The notes under the pieces were generated by a model. It ran no database searches, was not told the DNA's origin, and was given only the letters and a program-made list of their open reading frames with translations. This document shows, piece after piece, positions 43,246 through 55,640 of a stretch of 64,000 nucleotides of DNA. This stretch comes from Stomoxys calcitrans (lineage: Eukaryota > Arthropoda > Insecta > Diptera > Muscidae). The translations under genes and the position numbers were made by a program. Position 1 is the first letter of the stretch, and the number at the start of each line of letters is the position of its first letter. The stretch covers positions 37,770,474-37,834,473 of the forward strand of contig NC_081553.1 in the NCBI RefSeq assembly GCF_963082655.1, written 5' to 3'.

Positions 43246-44651
43246 AGTAAAAACTTTGGATACCCACCAACTCGGGTATATATGTAAACCACCTTTCATC
43301 AAAATCCAGTGAAAATTGCATACCTTATGTCCCATAGCAGTTCGATCCAGATCCGATTTGGACCAAATACCAAAAAGTACAAGTCATTGTTCAATTATGT
43401 ACAACAAAATATTGGTCTTTTTAGTAGCTATATCTAAAAATAAACCGATCTGAACCATATACAACATGGATGTCCAAAAGCCTAACATAAGTCAATGTGG
43501 TAAATTTCAGTTAAATCGATTATAAATGCGTCTTTTTTGGGGCCAAGACTTTAAATCGAGATATCGGTCTATATGGCAGCTATATCCAAATCTTGACCGA
43601 TCTGTGCCATAATACAGAACTATGTCAAGGGGTATAACCTAACTCAATGTCCCGAATTTCGGCGACATCGGACAATAAATGCGCCCTTTATGGGCCTAAG
43701 GTCCTTAATCGCAGCATCGGTCTATATGATAGCTATATCCAAATCTGGGCCGATCGGAGTCAAATTGAAGAAGGATGTCGAAGGGCCAAATATAACTCAC
43801 TGTCCCAAATTTCGGCGACATCGGATAATAAATGCACCCTTTATGGGCAAAAAACTTTAAATCGAGAGATCGGTCTATATTGCAGCTATATCCAAATCTG
43901 GACCGATCTGAGCCAAAATGGATAAAGAATGTCGAGGAACCTAACATAACTCACTGTTCCAAATTTCAGCAAAATCGGATAATAAATGTGGCTTTTATGG
44001 GCCTAAAACCCTAAATCATAGGATCGGTCTATATGGCAGCTATATCCAAATCTTGACCGATCTGGGCCAAACTGAACTGAGATGTCGACTGTCGTAACAC
44101 AACTCACTGTCCCAAATTTCAGTAAAATCGGATAATATATGTGTCATTTATGAGCCTAAGACCCTAAATCGGAGGATCGGTCTATATGGGGCTATATCAA
44201 GTTATAGTGCGATATAGCCCATCTTCGAACTTAACCTGCTTCTGGACAAAAAAAGAGTCTGTGCAAAGTTTCAGCTCAATATCTCTATTTATGAAGACTG
44301 CAGCGTGATTTCAACAGACAGACAGTACGGACGAGAATTGCGCCCTCTAGAGCCTCAAGAAGTCAAGACCCAAGATCGGTTTATATGGCAGCTATATCAA
44401 AACCTGAACCGATATGGCCCATTTACAATCCCAACCGACCTACACTAATAAGAAATATTCTTGCAAAATTTCAAGCGGCTAGCTTTACTTCTTCGAAAGT
44501 TAGCGTGCTTTCAACAGACAGACGGACGGACATGGCTAGATCGACACAAAATTTCATGTCGATCAATAATATATGTACTTTATGGGGTCTCAGACGCATA
44601 TTTCGAATGACGAAATTAGTATACCCCCATCCTATGGTGGAGAGTATAAAA
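43246..44651 (+). mobile_element. Alpha/beta chimeric element
   Basis: The 5' end AAGTAAAAACTTTGGATACC is alpha but lacks the hairpin block. Alpha units run to about 44310 and reach the GACR tract (ACAGACAGACAGTACGGAC). At about 44333 the sequence switches to beta ('GAGAATTGCGCCCTCTAGAG…') and continues with its own GACR tract and beta terminus 'CCTATGGTGGAGAGTATAAAA'. It thus has an alpha head and beta tail with two GACR tracts. Confidence 0.8.
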
Positions 44652-44654
44652 AAA

Positions 44655-47405
44655 TAGAAATGACAGGAGGAGTGGAGAAAACCTGAGTGGGAAGTAAAGA
44701 ACGCCCTTCTCTACATAAGGACGGACCTACCTACGCCAGAGCCTGTGTCACCACCCCCTTCGGTACCATCCTGTTCCCTTAACAATTCTCAGGAGAGATA
44801 CCAGAGGTACGTTCGCAAGTTCCCCTAGATCACAGTAGACGCGGCTTCCCAGAAAGGAAAGCCTACGTCTCTGCAGACCCGGACAGGAACACAGTAAGTG
44901 CTCAATAGTCTCCTCCTCATCCTCATCGAGGTAACTCCTACAGAAGTCATTGTGCGTCATCCCCATGCGCACCGCCATGCGGCCTATGGCACAGTGTCCG
45001 GTTATGACCCCTGTCAAAGTAATCATTGACCTCTTATCGAACGCCAGCAATTCCCTCATCCTCCTCCGGTCGATGACCGGCCATAGCGCCTTCGCAGTCG
45101 GGCAACCTCCACCTATGGCACAGTGTCCGGTTATGACCCCTGCCAAGATACTCATCGACCTCTTATCGAACACAAGCAATTCCCTCGTCCTTTTCAGGTC
45201 GTTGACCGGCCATAGCGCCTTCGCCTTGGCACGTAGGCAAGATCGATGACTGGTCCACCCGGCGCAGATGAAACCTTCCTGGCGCACTCGTCCGCCATCT
45301 CTTTCCCTGGAATCCCCTTATGCCCAGCAATCCATATCAGCGTCACCCACCATATCAGCCCGGAGCCTATCCAGGGATTCCAAACAGTCCGCCCAAGGCC
45401 AAACAGTCCAACAAGGCCTTGAGCGCCACCATACCACATGCCCACATAAATTCTCAGTTTCGAGGGCGGTAGGCCCCTTGCCCGAATTTCCCTTGCAGTT
45501 ACTGCAATGGCACAGACTTGACTTTCAGACAGACTGAAAGACCGTGCCCGGACGAGTGCAGTCTCAGAAACATACTGATATTTTTGTGCATCAGAGTAGT
45601 CCCTGATCCAATCCAGTCCCTGACTCCATCTTGGAGACGTCTGTGTCGATCCAGGTTTCATATTCCTCAAGTACACCATCCGCCCTCCATTTGTCCCTCT
45701 CAGGAAATCGAACCTCGAACGCCCTCAGTCTACCCTCCGTATCCATTACACCCATAATCGAACTGTGGCCGCAACCATCCGCCTTCAGCATGCCGAGCTC
45801 TTTCAGCTTGAGCGAGACCCTGGCGGCGCAGTTCTAAATATAGGTCCCAATGGGCTGCATATCCAGCATCGTCTCCAGTTTCTGGACCTTCTCGAACTCC
45901 TTCGCACGCGTCCTGTTCCCTACGGCGTCCCACCATACCAGTGCTCCATAGGCCAGTACTGGTCTCACGATGGCCGTATACATCCAATAAATCGTCTTGG
46001 GAGTCACCCGCCACTTTCTACTGAACATCCTCCTGCAGGTGTAAAAACGCACAGTGCCTTACGGCTTCTTTCCTCGGTATTCCTCTTCTAGGACAGTTTC
46101 AAATCGAGGATTATGCCTAGGTACTTCGCCTCTTACGACAGCCGCAGGATGACCCCGTCCAAGGACGGGAGTCTCAACTCCGGTATCTTATATCTACGCG
46201 TAAAGAGCACCAGCTCCGTCTTCCCTGGGTTGGTTCTCAACCCATTTCTGGTAGCCCATCGCGACAACCTCCTCAGTGACCCTTCCATGATCTCGCTGAT
46301 CGTTGACAAAAACGACGTCGTCCGTATAAGCGATAATCCTCCTGCCGTCCCCACCGCGATCCATCAGGATTTCATTAATCACGAGGTTCCACATCATCGG
46401 CGAGAACACCCCTCCTTGGGGCGTTCCTCTGGTCGGTCGCCTTCTGACCACACAATCTCCCAAGTTTGCATTAATAATCCTGCCATGAAGCATATTATTT
46501 GTCTATTGGGAGATTAAGGGATGAATCCCCGTGAAAGCCCTCTCAATATCCAAGAAGGCCGGCCAAAGTGTAATCCTTCTTTTGGAGAGACGTCTCGACC
46601 TCCTGTACCATCTCGTGGAGGGCCAACTCCACCCACCATCCTTTGAGGTATGCGTGTTGCGCCCCACTGAAGTCCGGCGTCAGTCCCCCCCTCACCTTCA
46701 GGTCAATCATTTTTTCCAGTGTTTTCAGCAAAAACGATGACAGACTAATAGGCCTATAATCCTTCGTCATACTGCGGTTTATTCTTCCCGCCTTGGGGAT
46801 AAAGACCACCTTGACTTCCTTCCATCACCTCAGTATGTAGGACCATGCTGGGCTCGCCCTGAAAATCCGCTCAAACCATGGCAGGGTGACTCCAAGGTAC
46901 TCCTGCAGCAGTGCCGGGATAATTCAGTCAGGACCGGCCGACTTAATTGGCCGGAAAGTGCGGAACGCCCACACTATCTTCTCCTCGTCCACGATGTCCC
47001 TGATGAGATCATCCGTTAAGACCACAAGTGTAGGTATTGCGATGTCCTGATCGCAGATCTCTTCCTGGCCGCCTGGGAAATGAGCCTCCATCCGGAGTTC
47101 CACCGTCTCCTGCCCACTCTCAGTGTAAGTCTCGTCCTCCCTCGTCAGGGAGCTAGGCGAGATGGGATCCTTTGAGAGCACGTTGCACAACCTAGATGCC
47201 TCACTAGTGCTTTCCAATTCCTGACAAAATTTCGCCCAGGAACTTCTCTTCGCCTTTCTCGTCTCCTTCTTGAACCTGCCAAGAACGTCACGATACTCGT
47301 CCCACCCCTTTTTCGTATTCTCCCTCTTGCCTTTGTTAAAAAATCTACTTCTCTCCCTCTTTCGGAACATGCCTTCAAAAAGGCCTCGTTCAGGCATCCC
47401 ACGAC
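44655..47405 (-). pseudogene. LINE-A copy 2: linker, RT and RNase H, degraded
   Basis: The longest LINE-A copy. Minus strand from the right: a basic linker (about 47400-46930), RT with 'MVFIPKAGRINRSMTKDYRPISLSSF' split across positions near 46800, 'RGTPQGGVFSPMMWNLVINEIL' (about 46430), 'IAYTDDVVFVND' (catalytic Asp-Asp, about 46330), thumb 'KTIYWMYTAIVRPVLAYGALVWWDA' (about 45990), RNase H ('IDTDVSKMESG', 'IAGHKGIPGKEMADECARK' about 45320) and the Cys/His tail 'YLDEDEEETIEHLLCSCPGL' (about 44930). At least five frameshifts. A 129-bp in-frame duplication sits in the C-terminal part. The endonuclease and ORF1 are absent; the 5' boundary abuts an alpha fragment. Confidence 0.88.
44983..45240 (-). 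repeat. 129-bp in-frame tandem duplication within LINE-A
   Basis: Units 44983-45111 and 45112-45240 both encode 'AKALWPV…RELL.FDKRSM…GVITGHCAIG'. The period is 43 codons and the frame is kept. The plus-strand copy at 1165-2625 has only one such unit. Confidence 0.88.
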
Positions 47406-48403
47406 AAGATCGATTTATCTGAAATTTGAGAGTGAGTTGTGTTAGGCCCTTCGACATCCTTCTTCAATTTGGCCCAGATCGGTTCAGATTTGGATATAGC
47501 TGCCATATTGACCGATCTTCCGATTTAGGGTCTTAGGCCCATAAAAGCCACATTTATTATCCGATTTTGCTGAAATTTGGGACCGTGAGTTGTGTTTAAC
47601 CCTCCGACATCCTTCATAAATTGGCCCAGATCGGTCCATATTTGGATATAGCTACCATATAGACCGATCCGCCGATTTAGGGTCTTTGGCCCATAAAAGC
47701 CCCATTTATCATCCGATTTTGGTGAAATTTTTAGAGAGTGAGTTGTATTAGGCCCTTCGACATCCTTTATCAATTTGGACCAGATCGGTCCAGAGTTGGA
47801 TATAGCTGTCATATAGACCGATCTCTCGATTTAAGGTTTTGGGCCCATAAAAGGCGCATTTATTGTCCGATGTCGCCAAAATGTGTGACAGTGAGGCGTG
47901 TTAAGCCCCTCGATATACTTTATTGTCCGATTTCGCCGATATTTGGGACAGTGTGTTAGGCTCTTCGACTTTTATCTCATTCTTGGTCCAAATCGGTCCA
48001 GATTTTGATGTGGCTGCGATATAGATCGATATTCCGATTTAAAGTCTTGGCCCCATAAAAGGCGCATTTATTATTCGATTTCATTGAAATTTGACACAGT
48101 GACTTATGTAAGGCATTTCGACATCCGTGTCGTATATGGTTCAGATCGGTCTTTATTTGGATATGGCTATCAAAAGACCAATATTTTGGTCTACAAAATT
48201 GAAGAATGACTTGGACTTATTAGACCACTCAGTGTCCGTGCCGAATCAGGTCCAAATCGGAGCAAATTTCGATATAGCTGCTATGGGGGTATAAATTATG
48301 AATTTTTCACCGGATTATGATGAAAGGTGGTTTACGTATATATCCGAGGTGATGGGTATACAAAGTTCGACCAAGCAGATCTTAACCCCTTTTTAATTGT
48401 TTC
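47406..48403 (-). mobile_element. Alpha-family element, reverse orientation, 3' part missing
   Basis: Six units of about 150 bp, then 'GAGGTGATGGGTATACAAAG' and a decayed hairpin (TTCGACCAAGCAGATCTTAA) at the right, corresponding to the alpha 5' end. The left edge adjoins LINE-A without the 3' hairpin or GTCY tract. Confidence 0.75.
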
Positions 48404-49561
48404 TATAAAAATTTTTTTCGTTAAAAATTTTTGTAGAAATTTTTTGTGCAAAATTTTTTTTTGTGTAAAGAATTTTGTAGAATTTTTTGTTGTGTTGCTT
48501 TTCCTTCGAAGATGCGCCTCTGTCATTTGCATATTTTCTGCATTGAGTAGCCAATGTTGATAATGGGCATTCATTTCCTTAACTTGTAATACAACAAAGT
48601 AGTACAAGCATTGCTACTTGAATGCAAGCCAGAATTACATTGAGGGCTTATTCTAGTTTAATCATAGTCATCAACAGGGCCATCCTACCTTTTTTTGTAT
48701 TTCCCCCCTTGAGCAGTTGGCCAATGGCAGTTGGTTTTTTGATTAATTTATAACATTGGCTTAATTGCTTGCAATGTTTTTTGGCCCAAGTAAGACAGAC
48801 CACTCAATGACGATTGCTCTTTAATGGCTCCGAAGAAACTAAATCGCTTGAGTTAAAAAGCATAACTGCTGCAGTCCAGCCTTTCCCAGCCTTTTTGGTC
48901 TATCTGAAACAGTAGGAGTTTTGTAATCGTTTTACATTCAAAAAGTAATTTAACTTGGCTAAAAGGATTCCAATATGGATGAGGGAATTTAGCTATGCCA
49001 GAGTATTTGGCTGCCCAATCATCATTGTGGCCCATGGCCATAATGCCTTGCAGGAAAGGGCTGACTGAGTCGCTGAACGGCAGACTGGTCATGCCGCCGC
49101 GCGGAACACATGCTGATGATGATTGTCGATGTTTTCAGCATTGCGGTTTTTTAGCCAATGTTTGATGATGTCCCAGGCCTTAGGGCCTTCGACATGACTC
49201 TCTTGAATATGAAATTCAATTTTCTTTTATTTTTTCTTGGCATGCAAATTGTTGTCCCTGGTGGTGGTGGTGGTGGTGGTGGAGGGACTTTTAAATATTA
49301 ATAGCTTTTCCATGGGGTATTGATTGTCCGTGGTGTCTTAAGCGCTGACTGGCCAAAGCACGACTGGCATATAGGAAATCGGATTTTCCTTAAGTTGAAG
49401 TTAATTGCCGGTTAACAATAATTTGGTGGGCGTTTTATGGCATGAAAATGATGTCACTTTTCCCATGATTAATGACTTTTACCATTAACCATTTGCCACA
49501 AGTTGTGTGAAGATTTTTGATGGTGGTTTTAGAAATGGAAGAATTGAATACAAGCTGTAAC
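48404..49561. other. No gene recognised; (GGT)n microsatellite
   Basis: An AT-rich stretch to 48500, then mixed sequence with a (GGT)8-like run at about 49260-49283. No exon-like frame is seen. Confidence 0.5.
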
Positions 49562-52228
49562 ATGTAAAAAGGCGTTAAGTTCGGCCGGGCCGAACTTTGG
49601 ATACCCACCACCTCGGATATATATGTAAACCACCTTTCATAAAAATCCTGTGAAAATTGCATACCATATGTCCAATAGCAGCTTTAACGAAATATGATCT
49701 GTTTTGGACCAAATATTAATAAGTGCAAGTCTTTTCAGTAGCTATATCTAAAAATAAACCGATCTGAACCATATACAACATGGATGTGGAAGAGACTACT
49801 ATAAGTCAATGTGCCAAATTTCAGCGAAATCGGATTATAAATGCACCTTGTTTGGGGCCAAGACATCAAATCGAGATATCGGTATATATGGCAGCTATAT
49901 GGAAATCTTGGTCGATCTAGACTAAATTGCAGAAATATATGAAGGGGTTTAACTTAACTCTCTGTCTTAAATTTCGGCAACATCGGACAATTACTGCGCC
50001 TTTTATGGGCCCAAAACCTTAAATCGATATATCGGTCCAAATGGCAGCTATATTCAAATCTGGACCGATCTGTGTCATAATGCAGAAGTATGTCAAGGGG
50101 CATAACTTAACTCACTGTCCCAAATTTCGGCGACATCGGACAAGAAGTGCGCTTTTTATGGCCCAATAACCTAAAACCGAGAGTTCGGTCTATATAACAG
50201 CTATATCCAAATCAAGACCGATTTGTGGCATAATGCAGAAGTATGTCAAGGGGCTTAACTTAACTCTCTGTCCCAAATTTCGGCAACATCGGACAATAAA
50301 TGCACCTTTTTTGGGACCAAAACTTTAAATCGAGAGATCGGTCTATATGGCAGCTATATTCAAATCGTAACCGATCTGAGTGAAATTGAAGAAGGATGTC
50401 GAAGGGCCTAACAAAACACCCTGTCCCAAATTGCGGCGACATCGGACAATAAGTGCGCTTTTTATGGCCCCATAACCTAAAACCGAGAGATCGGTCCATA
50501 TGGTAGCTATATACAAATCTGGACCGATCTGTGTCATAACGCAGAAGTATGTCAAGGGGCTCAACTTAAATCACTGTTCCAAATTTCGGCGACATCGGAC
50601 AATAAATGCGCCTTTTATGGGCCTTAGACCCTAAATCGGTGGATCGGTCTCTATGACAGCTATATCCAAATCTGAACTGATCTCGGCCAAATTGAAGAAG
50701 GATGTCGAAGGGCCTAACACAACTCACTGTCCCAAATGTCAGCAAAATCGGATAATAAATGTGGCTTTTATTGGCCTTATGCCTTAAATCTGAGGATCGG
50801 TCTATATGGCAGCTATATCCAATTCTGAACCGATCTGGGCCAAATAAAAGAAAGATGTCGAAGGGCCTAACACAACTCATTGCATCAAATTTCAGCAAAA
50901 TCGGTTAATAACTGTGGCTTTTATGGGCCTAAGACCCTTAATCGGAGGATCGGTCTATATGGCAACTATAACCAAATCTAGGCCGATCCGGGCAAAATTA
51001 ACGAAGGATGTCAAAAAGCCTAAGGTAACTCACTATCCCAAATTTCAGCAAAATCGGATAATAAATTTGGCTTTCATGGGCCTAAGACCCTAAATCGGAC
51101 GATCGGTCTATATGGCAGCTATAACCAAATCTAGGCCGATCCGGGCAAAATTGACGAGGGATGTCGGAGGGCCTAAGACAACTCACTGTCCCAAATTTCA
51201 GCAAAATCGGATAATAAATGCGCCTTTTATGGGCCTAAGACCCTAAATCGGAGGATCGGTCTATATGGCAGCTTTATCCAAATCTGGACCGATCTGAGCC
51301 AAATTGACGAGGGATGTTGGAGGGCCTAAGACAACTCACTGTCCCAAATTTCAGCAAAATCGGATAATAAATGTGGCTTTTATGGGCCTATGACCCTAAA
51401 TCGGAGGATCGGTCTATATGGCAGCTATATCCAAATCTGGACCGATCTAGGCCAAATTGACGAAGAGTTTCGAAGAGCCTAAGGCAATTCACTGTCTCAA
51501 ATTTCAGCAAAATCGGATAATAAATGTGGCTTTTATGGGCCTAATACCTTAAATCTGAGGATCGGTCTATATGGCAGCTATATACAAATCTAGACCGATC
51601 TGGGCCAAATAAAAGAAAGATGTCGAAGGGCCTAACACAACTCACTTTCCCAAATTTCAGCAAAATCTGATAATAACTGTGGCTTTTATGGGCATAAGAC
51701 CCTAAATCGGAGGCAGCTAAAGGATGTCGAAGGACCTAACACAACTCACTGTCCCAAATTTCAGCTAATTCGGATAATAAATGTGGCTTTTATCGGCCTA
51801 GGACCCTAAATTGGAGGATCGGTCTATATGGTAGCTATATCCAAATTTGGACCGATCTAGGCCAAATTGTCCCAAATTTCAGCAAAATTGGATAATAATT
51901 GAGGCTTTTATAGCCCTAAGACCCTTAATCGGCGGATCGGTCTATATGGGGGCTATATCAAGATGTAGTCCGATATAGGCCATTTTCGAACTTAACCTGC
52001 TGATGTACAAAAAAAGAGTCTGTGCAAAGTTTCTGCTCAATAACTCTATTTTTAAAGACAGTAGCGTGATTTCAACAGACAGACGGACGGACATGTCAAG
52101 ATCGTCTTAGATTTTTAGGCTGATCAAGAATATATATAATTTATAGGGTCGGAAATGGATATTTCGATATGTTGCAAACGGAATGACGAAATGAATATAC
52201 CCCCATCCTTCGGTGTTGGGTACAAAAG
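49562..52228 (+). mobile_element. Alpha-family element, largest copy
   Basis: Begins ATGTAAAAAGGCGTTAAG with hairpin AGTTCGGCCGGGCCGAACT. It carries about 15-16 units near 154 bp; one is clearly shortened near 51715. The usual GACGGACGGAC tract, TA stretch and terminal 'CCATCCTTCGGTGTTGGGTA' follow. Adjacent units between 50900 and 51660 are the most alike, pointing to local amplification. Confidence 0.85.
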
Positions 52229-53118
52229 ACAGCTTTCTCCCAGTGAAATTTTGTATGCAAATTTACATTGCTTAAAAAAATGCCAGCCGTTAATGAGAAC
52301 CTTGTCTTATAGAGAAGGATTTTCCGCTTTAACATCTTGACTTTACTAAAACTCATTTTTTATATCGGAAGGCATTGGTAAACCCTCGTAGCAATTCCCT
52401 ACTGCCTCAATTTCCCTAATGGATTAAACAGATTTTCCTTATTAGAAATGTTTCTTTGGACAACACCTTAACACCTCTCAACGACGACACAGCTAACAAT
52501 GATACTAATGCCAATAAAAATGTCATGTTGGAATTTCAAAGTAACCCGACTTTGAGTGAAATTGGTAATTCAATCTTTTTTAAACAAAATCGACCAAGAA
52601 AAGCAAAGCCCAAACAAAATCCCATATAATTATTTTTTATTGACAATTGACATACCTTTTCGGGGAGAACTAAATCAATGTTGACAAACTACAACTACAA
52701 CAATGACAAAATCACCACCAATACATGTACCATGGCAGTGAAGAAGGAATCGATAACACGCGACAAATAAATAAAATTAAAAATATTTTTTGATGACAAA
52801 CATTGTGAACGACCAACACACTAATAAAGGCGTTGACGAATAGCACGCGCCTCTTAGCTGTTGGCCGGTTGGATGGATGGATGAATGGCCGGAGCAATGG
52901 CAATCGAATTGAGCTGACAAATAAGACAAAGAATGACAGGAGTCAATCAAAGTATCACGGTTCGCTAAACAGAAGCCAAAGCAAGTGATTGCAGGTACAA
53001 TGGGAAGGATAGCGCCTACTGTAGTTATAATAAAACGCAAAGACAGTTGTGTGTAAAAAAATAGGTAAAGAATTTTTTTTTAAACCAAAAGTTTAAACAC
53101 ATAGTTCAAATTTAAGAG
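52229..53118. other. No gene recognised
   Basis: AT-rich with a GGATG-type run near 52873. Frames in this stretch are short and lack recognisable motifs. Confidence 0.45.
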
Positions 53119-53335
53119 TTCCAGTTTTATTTCACTCTAAAATCCATAAGGGAGTTAAAACCATACTTACAAAGTTGTGCTAAAATAATTCCCACCACTG
53201 TTTTGCCTGAACTTTTCATTTCAAAGCCTTCCAATTTTATTTCACTTTAAAATCCATAGGGGAGTTAAAACACAAAGTTGTGCTAAAATATTTCACACCA
53301 CTGTTTTGTCGGAACTTTTCATTTAAAAGCCTTCC
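53119..53335. repeat. 110-bp tandem duplication
   Basis: Units from 53119 and 53229 share 'TTCCA.TTTTATTTCACT', 'AAAATCCATA.GGGAGTTAAAA', 'CAAAGTTGTGCTAAAATA' and 'CACCACTGTTTTG'. A third unit starts (CCTTCCAATATATTTC) and stops at once. Confidence 0.85.
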
Positions 53336-53998
53336 AATATATTTCTTAATGCCCTTTTGAAAAAAGGAAAGCTTTGAATTTTTTTCTTTACATAGAGACT
53401 CCTGTCACAAGAGACCAATAAAGTAAAACATTAAAAAAAATCGCATGACCATCTCTCCATTCGAAAATGCTACTCCAAGCAACAATTCCCTCCTGAAGTG
53501 ATGGACATTTAGGCATTAAAACTGTCAACGAAATTTGAATTTGTTTTTTTGAAATTTATTCAAGTTGAAAATTTGTGCAACAAAGTTGCCCTCGTTCTTA
53601 GCTTCATACAGAGCGGCAGAGATGTGAGAATGTCCTGTGGCAGCATTGGTATGAATTAAATTTAATCAAATCATGGGTAAGGTACACTTAAGATTTCCAT
53701 TTGATGCTGAACAGAACATCACAGAATATTTGGTTATTTTAAATGGATTCTTTGGCGAGCTGTTTGTGTGTGTGTGTGTTTTTTTTTTATTTTTTGGTTC
53801 TCTCGGGGCTATGGGAATGACAAAATCCTTTTTGGATTTTGGCGGTTGAGTGCGTATGTGAATGCTGGTGCGGGCATTGTCAGTGTGAATATTATCTCCC
53901 ATAAATGTGGGATTATTTTGCGTGATGCCTTAAACGTCTGTCCTAACTAGGTTTATCAAGTCTTGTTTTGGACGACTAGTACAGTGGGAGAAAAAAAA
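53336..53998. other. No gene recognised; (GT)n run
   Basis: Contains (GT)n followed by T-rich sequence at about 53763-53795. Nothing else is identifiable. Confidence 0.5.
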
Positions 53999-54780
53999 AC
54001 AGGTAAAAAGGCATTAAGTTCAGCGATATCGGACAATAAATGCGCCTTTTATGGACCCAAAACCTTAAATCAAGATATCGGCCTATATAATAGCTATATC
54101 CAAACCTAGACTGATCTGAGTCAAATTGAAGAAGAATGTCGAAGGGCCTAACTTTACTCACTGTCCCAAATTTCAACAAAATTGCATAATAAATGCGCCT
54201 TTTATGGGCACAAAACCTTAAATCGAGAGATCGGTCTATATGGAAGCTATATTCAAATCTGGACCAATCAGGGCCTATTTGAAAAAAGATGTCGGAGAAC
54301 CTCACACAACTCACTGTCCCAAATTTCAACAAAATCGGATAATAAGTGCGCATTTTATGGACCCAAAACCTTAAATCGAGAGATCGGTCTATATTACAAC
54401 TATATCCAAATCTGGACCGATCTGAGCCAAATTGAAGAAGAATGTCGAAGGGCCTAACACAACTCACTGTCCCAAATTTCGGCGACATCGGACAATAAAT
54501 GCGCCTTTTATGGGCCCAAAAGCTTAAATCAAGAGATCGGTCTATATTATAGCTATATCCAAATTTGGACCATATTGCCGAAGTATGTCGAGGGGCTTAA
54601 TTTAACTCACTGTTCCAAATTTTGGCGACATCGGACGATAAATGCGCCTTTTATGGGCCCAAAACCTTAAATCACGATATCGGTTCATATGGCAGCTATA
54701 TCCATATTTGGACCGATCTGGGCCAAATTTAAGAAGGATGTCGAAGAGCCTACACCACTCACTGACCCAAATGTTGCCGC
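53999..54780 (+). mobile_element. Alpha-family element, internally deleted and 3' truncated
   Basis: The 5' end 'AGGTAAAAAGGCATTAAGTTC' jumps straight into a unit ('AGCGATATCGGACAATAAATGCG'), losing the hairpin partner and leader. About five units follow; there is no 3' end. The 170-codon minus frame (53976-54488) is a by-product of units whose length is a multiple of three. Confidence 0.75.
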
Positions 54781-54834
54781 AGAGCGACACCATTTTAGTA
54801 GAAAAGTATACAAGGCTGATTACCTTTAGAGATA

Positions 54835-54945
54835 TACCTCATAAGTGGTGCCAGCACTAGGAGGGAATTACAACCGCGAAACACTTTTTCTGATGTTCAC
54901 GCCGCGACTTGAATTCAGGCTTTCTATGCTACAGTGGTCCCAAGA
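54835..54945 (-). mobile_element. Degraded SINE
   Basis: 'CCTCATAAGTGGTGCCAGCACTAGGAGGGAA', 'TTCTGATGTTCACGCCGCGACTTGAATTCAGGC' and 'TATGCTACAGTGG' follow the body and head of the SINE at 17084-17368, with damaged boxes A and B. Confidence 0.65.
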
Positions 54946-54959
54946 AAGGTATTGAGATG

Positions 54960-55640
54960 ATAAATAACTGGTATCAATGCCTTAGGGGCCTTTAAAATCC
55001 TGTGCCCAGTTCACATATGTCAAGTCAATATGGTATTCAAATTAAAGCCTTTTCGATATGATAATTAGATCAAACAGGCAATATAGGACTCAAGTGAAAA
55101 GTACTTGGGTCTAGAGTCCGAAACTGTTATCCAGATTCAGCACAAATATCTTAACTCGAATTCCTCGGCTAAAAACAACTAAGAGACGATGCCGATTGGG
55201 TCTATATAGTGAGTTTCGAACTAAAAGTACTTGTTTGGTGGTTATGAAACTGATATCATAATTTGGAAAGAATAAGGTTTCACCGAAATATTTTTGGAAA
55301 ATAGAATATTAACAAAATTTATTTAAGAAAATTGAATTTTGAGGAAATTTTCTTGGAAAATAAAATTTAAACGTAATTTATTACAAAAAATACATTTTCA
55401 AAAAAAAAATTTCTAAGGTATTAACAAAATTTTACAACAAAAAGGGTACGCCCAACCTTTCAAAGGTTCATATTGTCTATAATAACCCAGCGATGTGGCA
55501 AGTATGCAAAGTAGTACTTAAATGTAAGTTTTTTGAATATAGAGTACGAAACTGACGAGTCCCAGGACAAATCAAAAGTTCTGATTTACGGTAAAGTAAC
55601 TGGGGAACCTCCCCTCATAGTCTTTACGAACGGGCATGTT
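54960..55640. repeat. Delta-family repeat and AT-rich array
   Basis: 'AATATAGGACTCAAGTGAAAAGTACTTGGGTCTAGAGTCCGAAACTG' matches the delta consensus seen at 61780-63700. The middle (about 55270-55440) is an AAAATTTT-type AT-rich array. Confidence 0.6.

Noticed and set aside
47406..48403. LINE-A copy 2 as an insertion inside one alpha element
   Set aside because: The alpha sequence to its left (43246-44651) is in the opposite orientation and ends in a beta terminus, so the two sides are not halves of one element.
53976..54488. 170-codon minus frame with repeated 'DRSRFGYSC.IDRSLDLRFW.HKRRIYCP'
   Set aside because: It is read from alpha tandem units whose lengths happen to be multiples of three. 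The same pseudo-peptide appears wherever alpha units occur.
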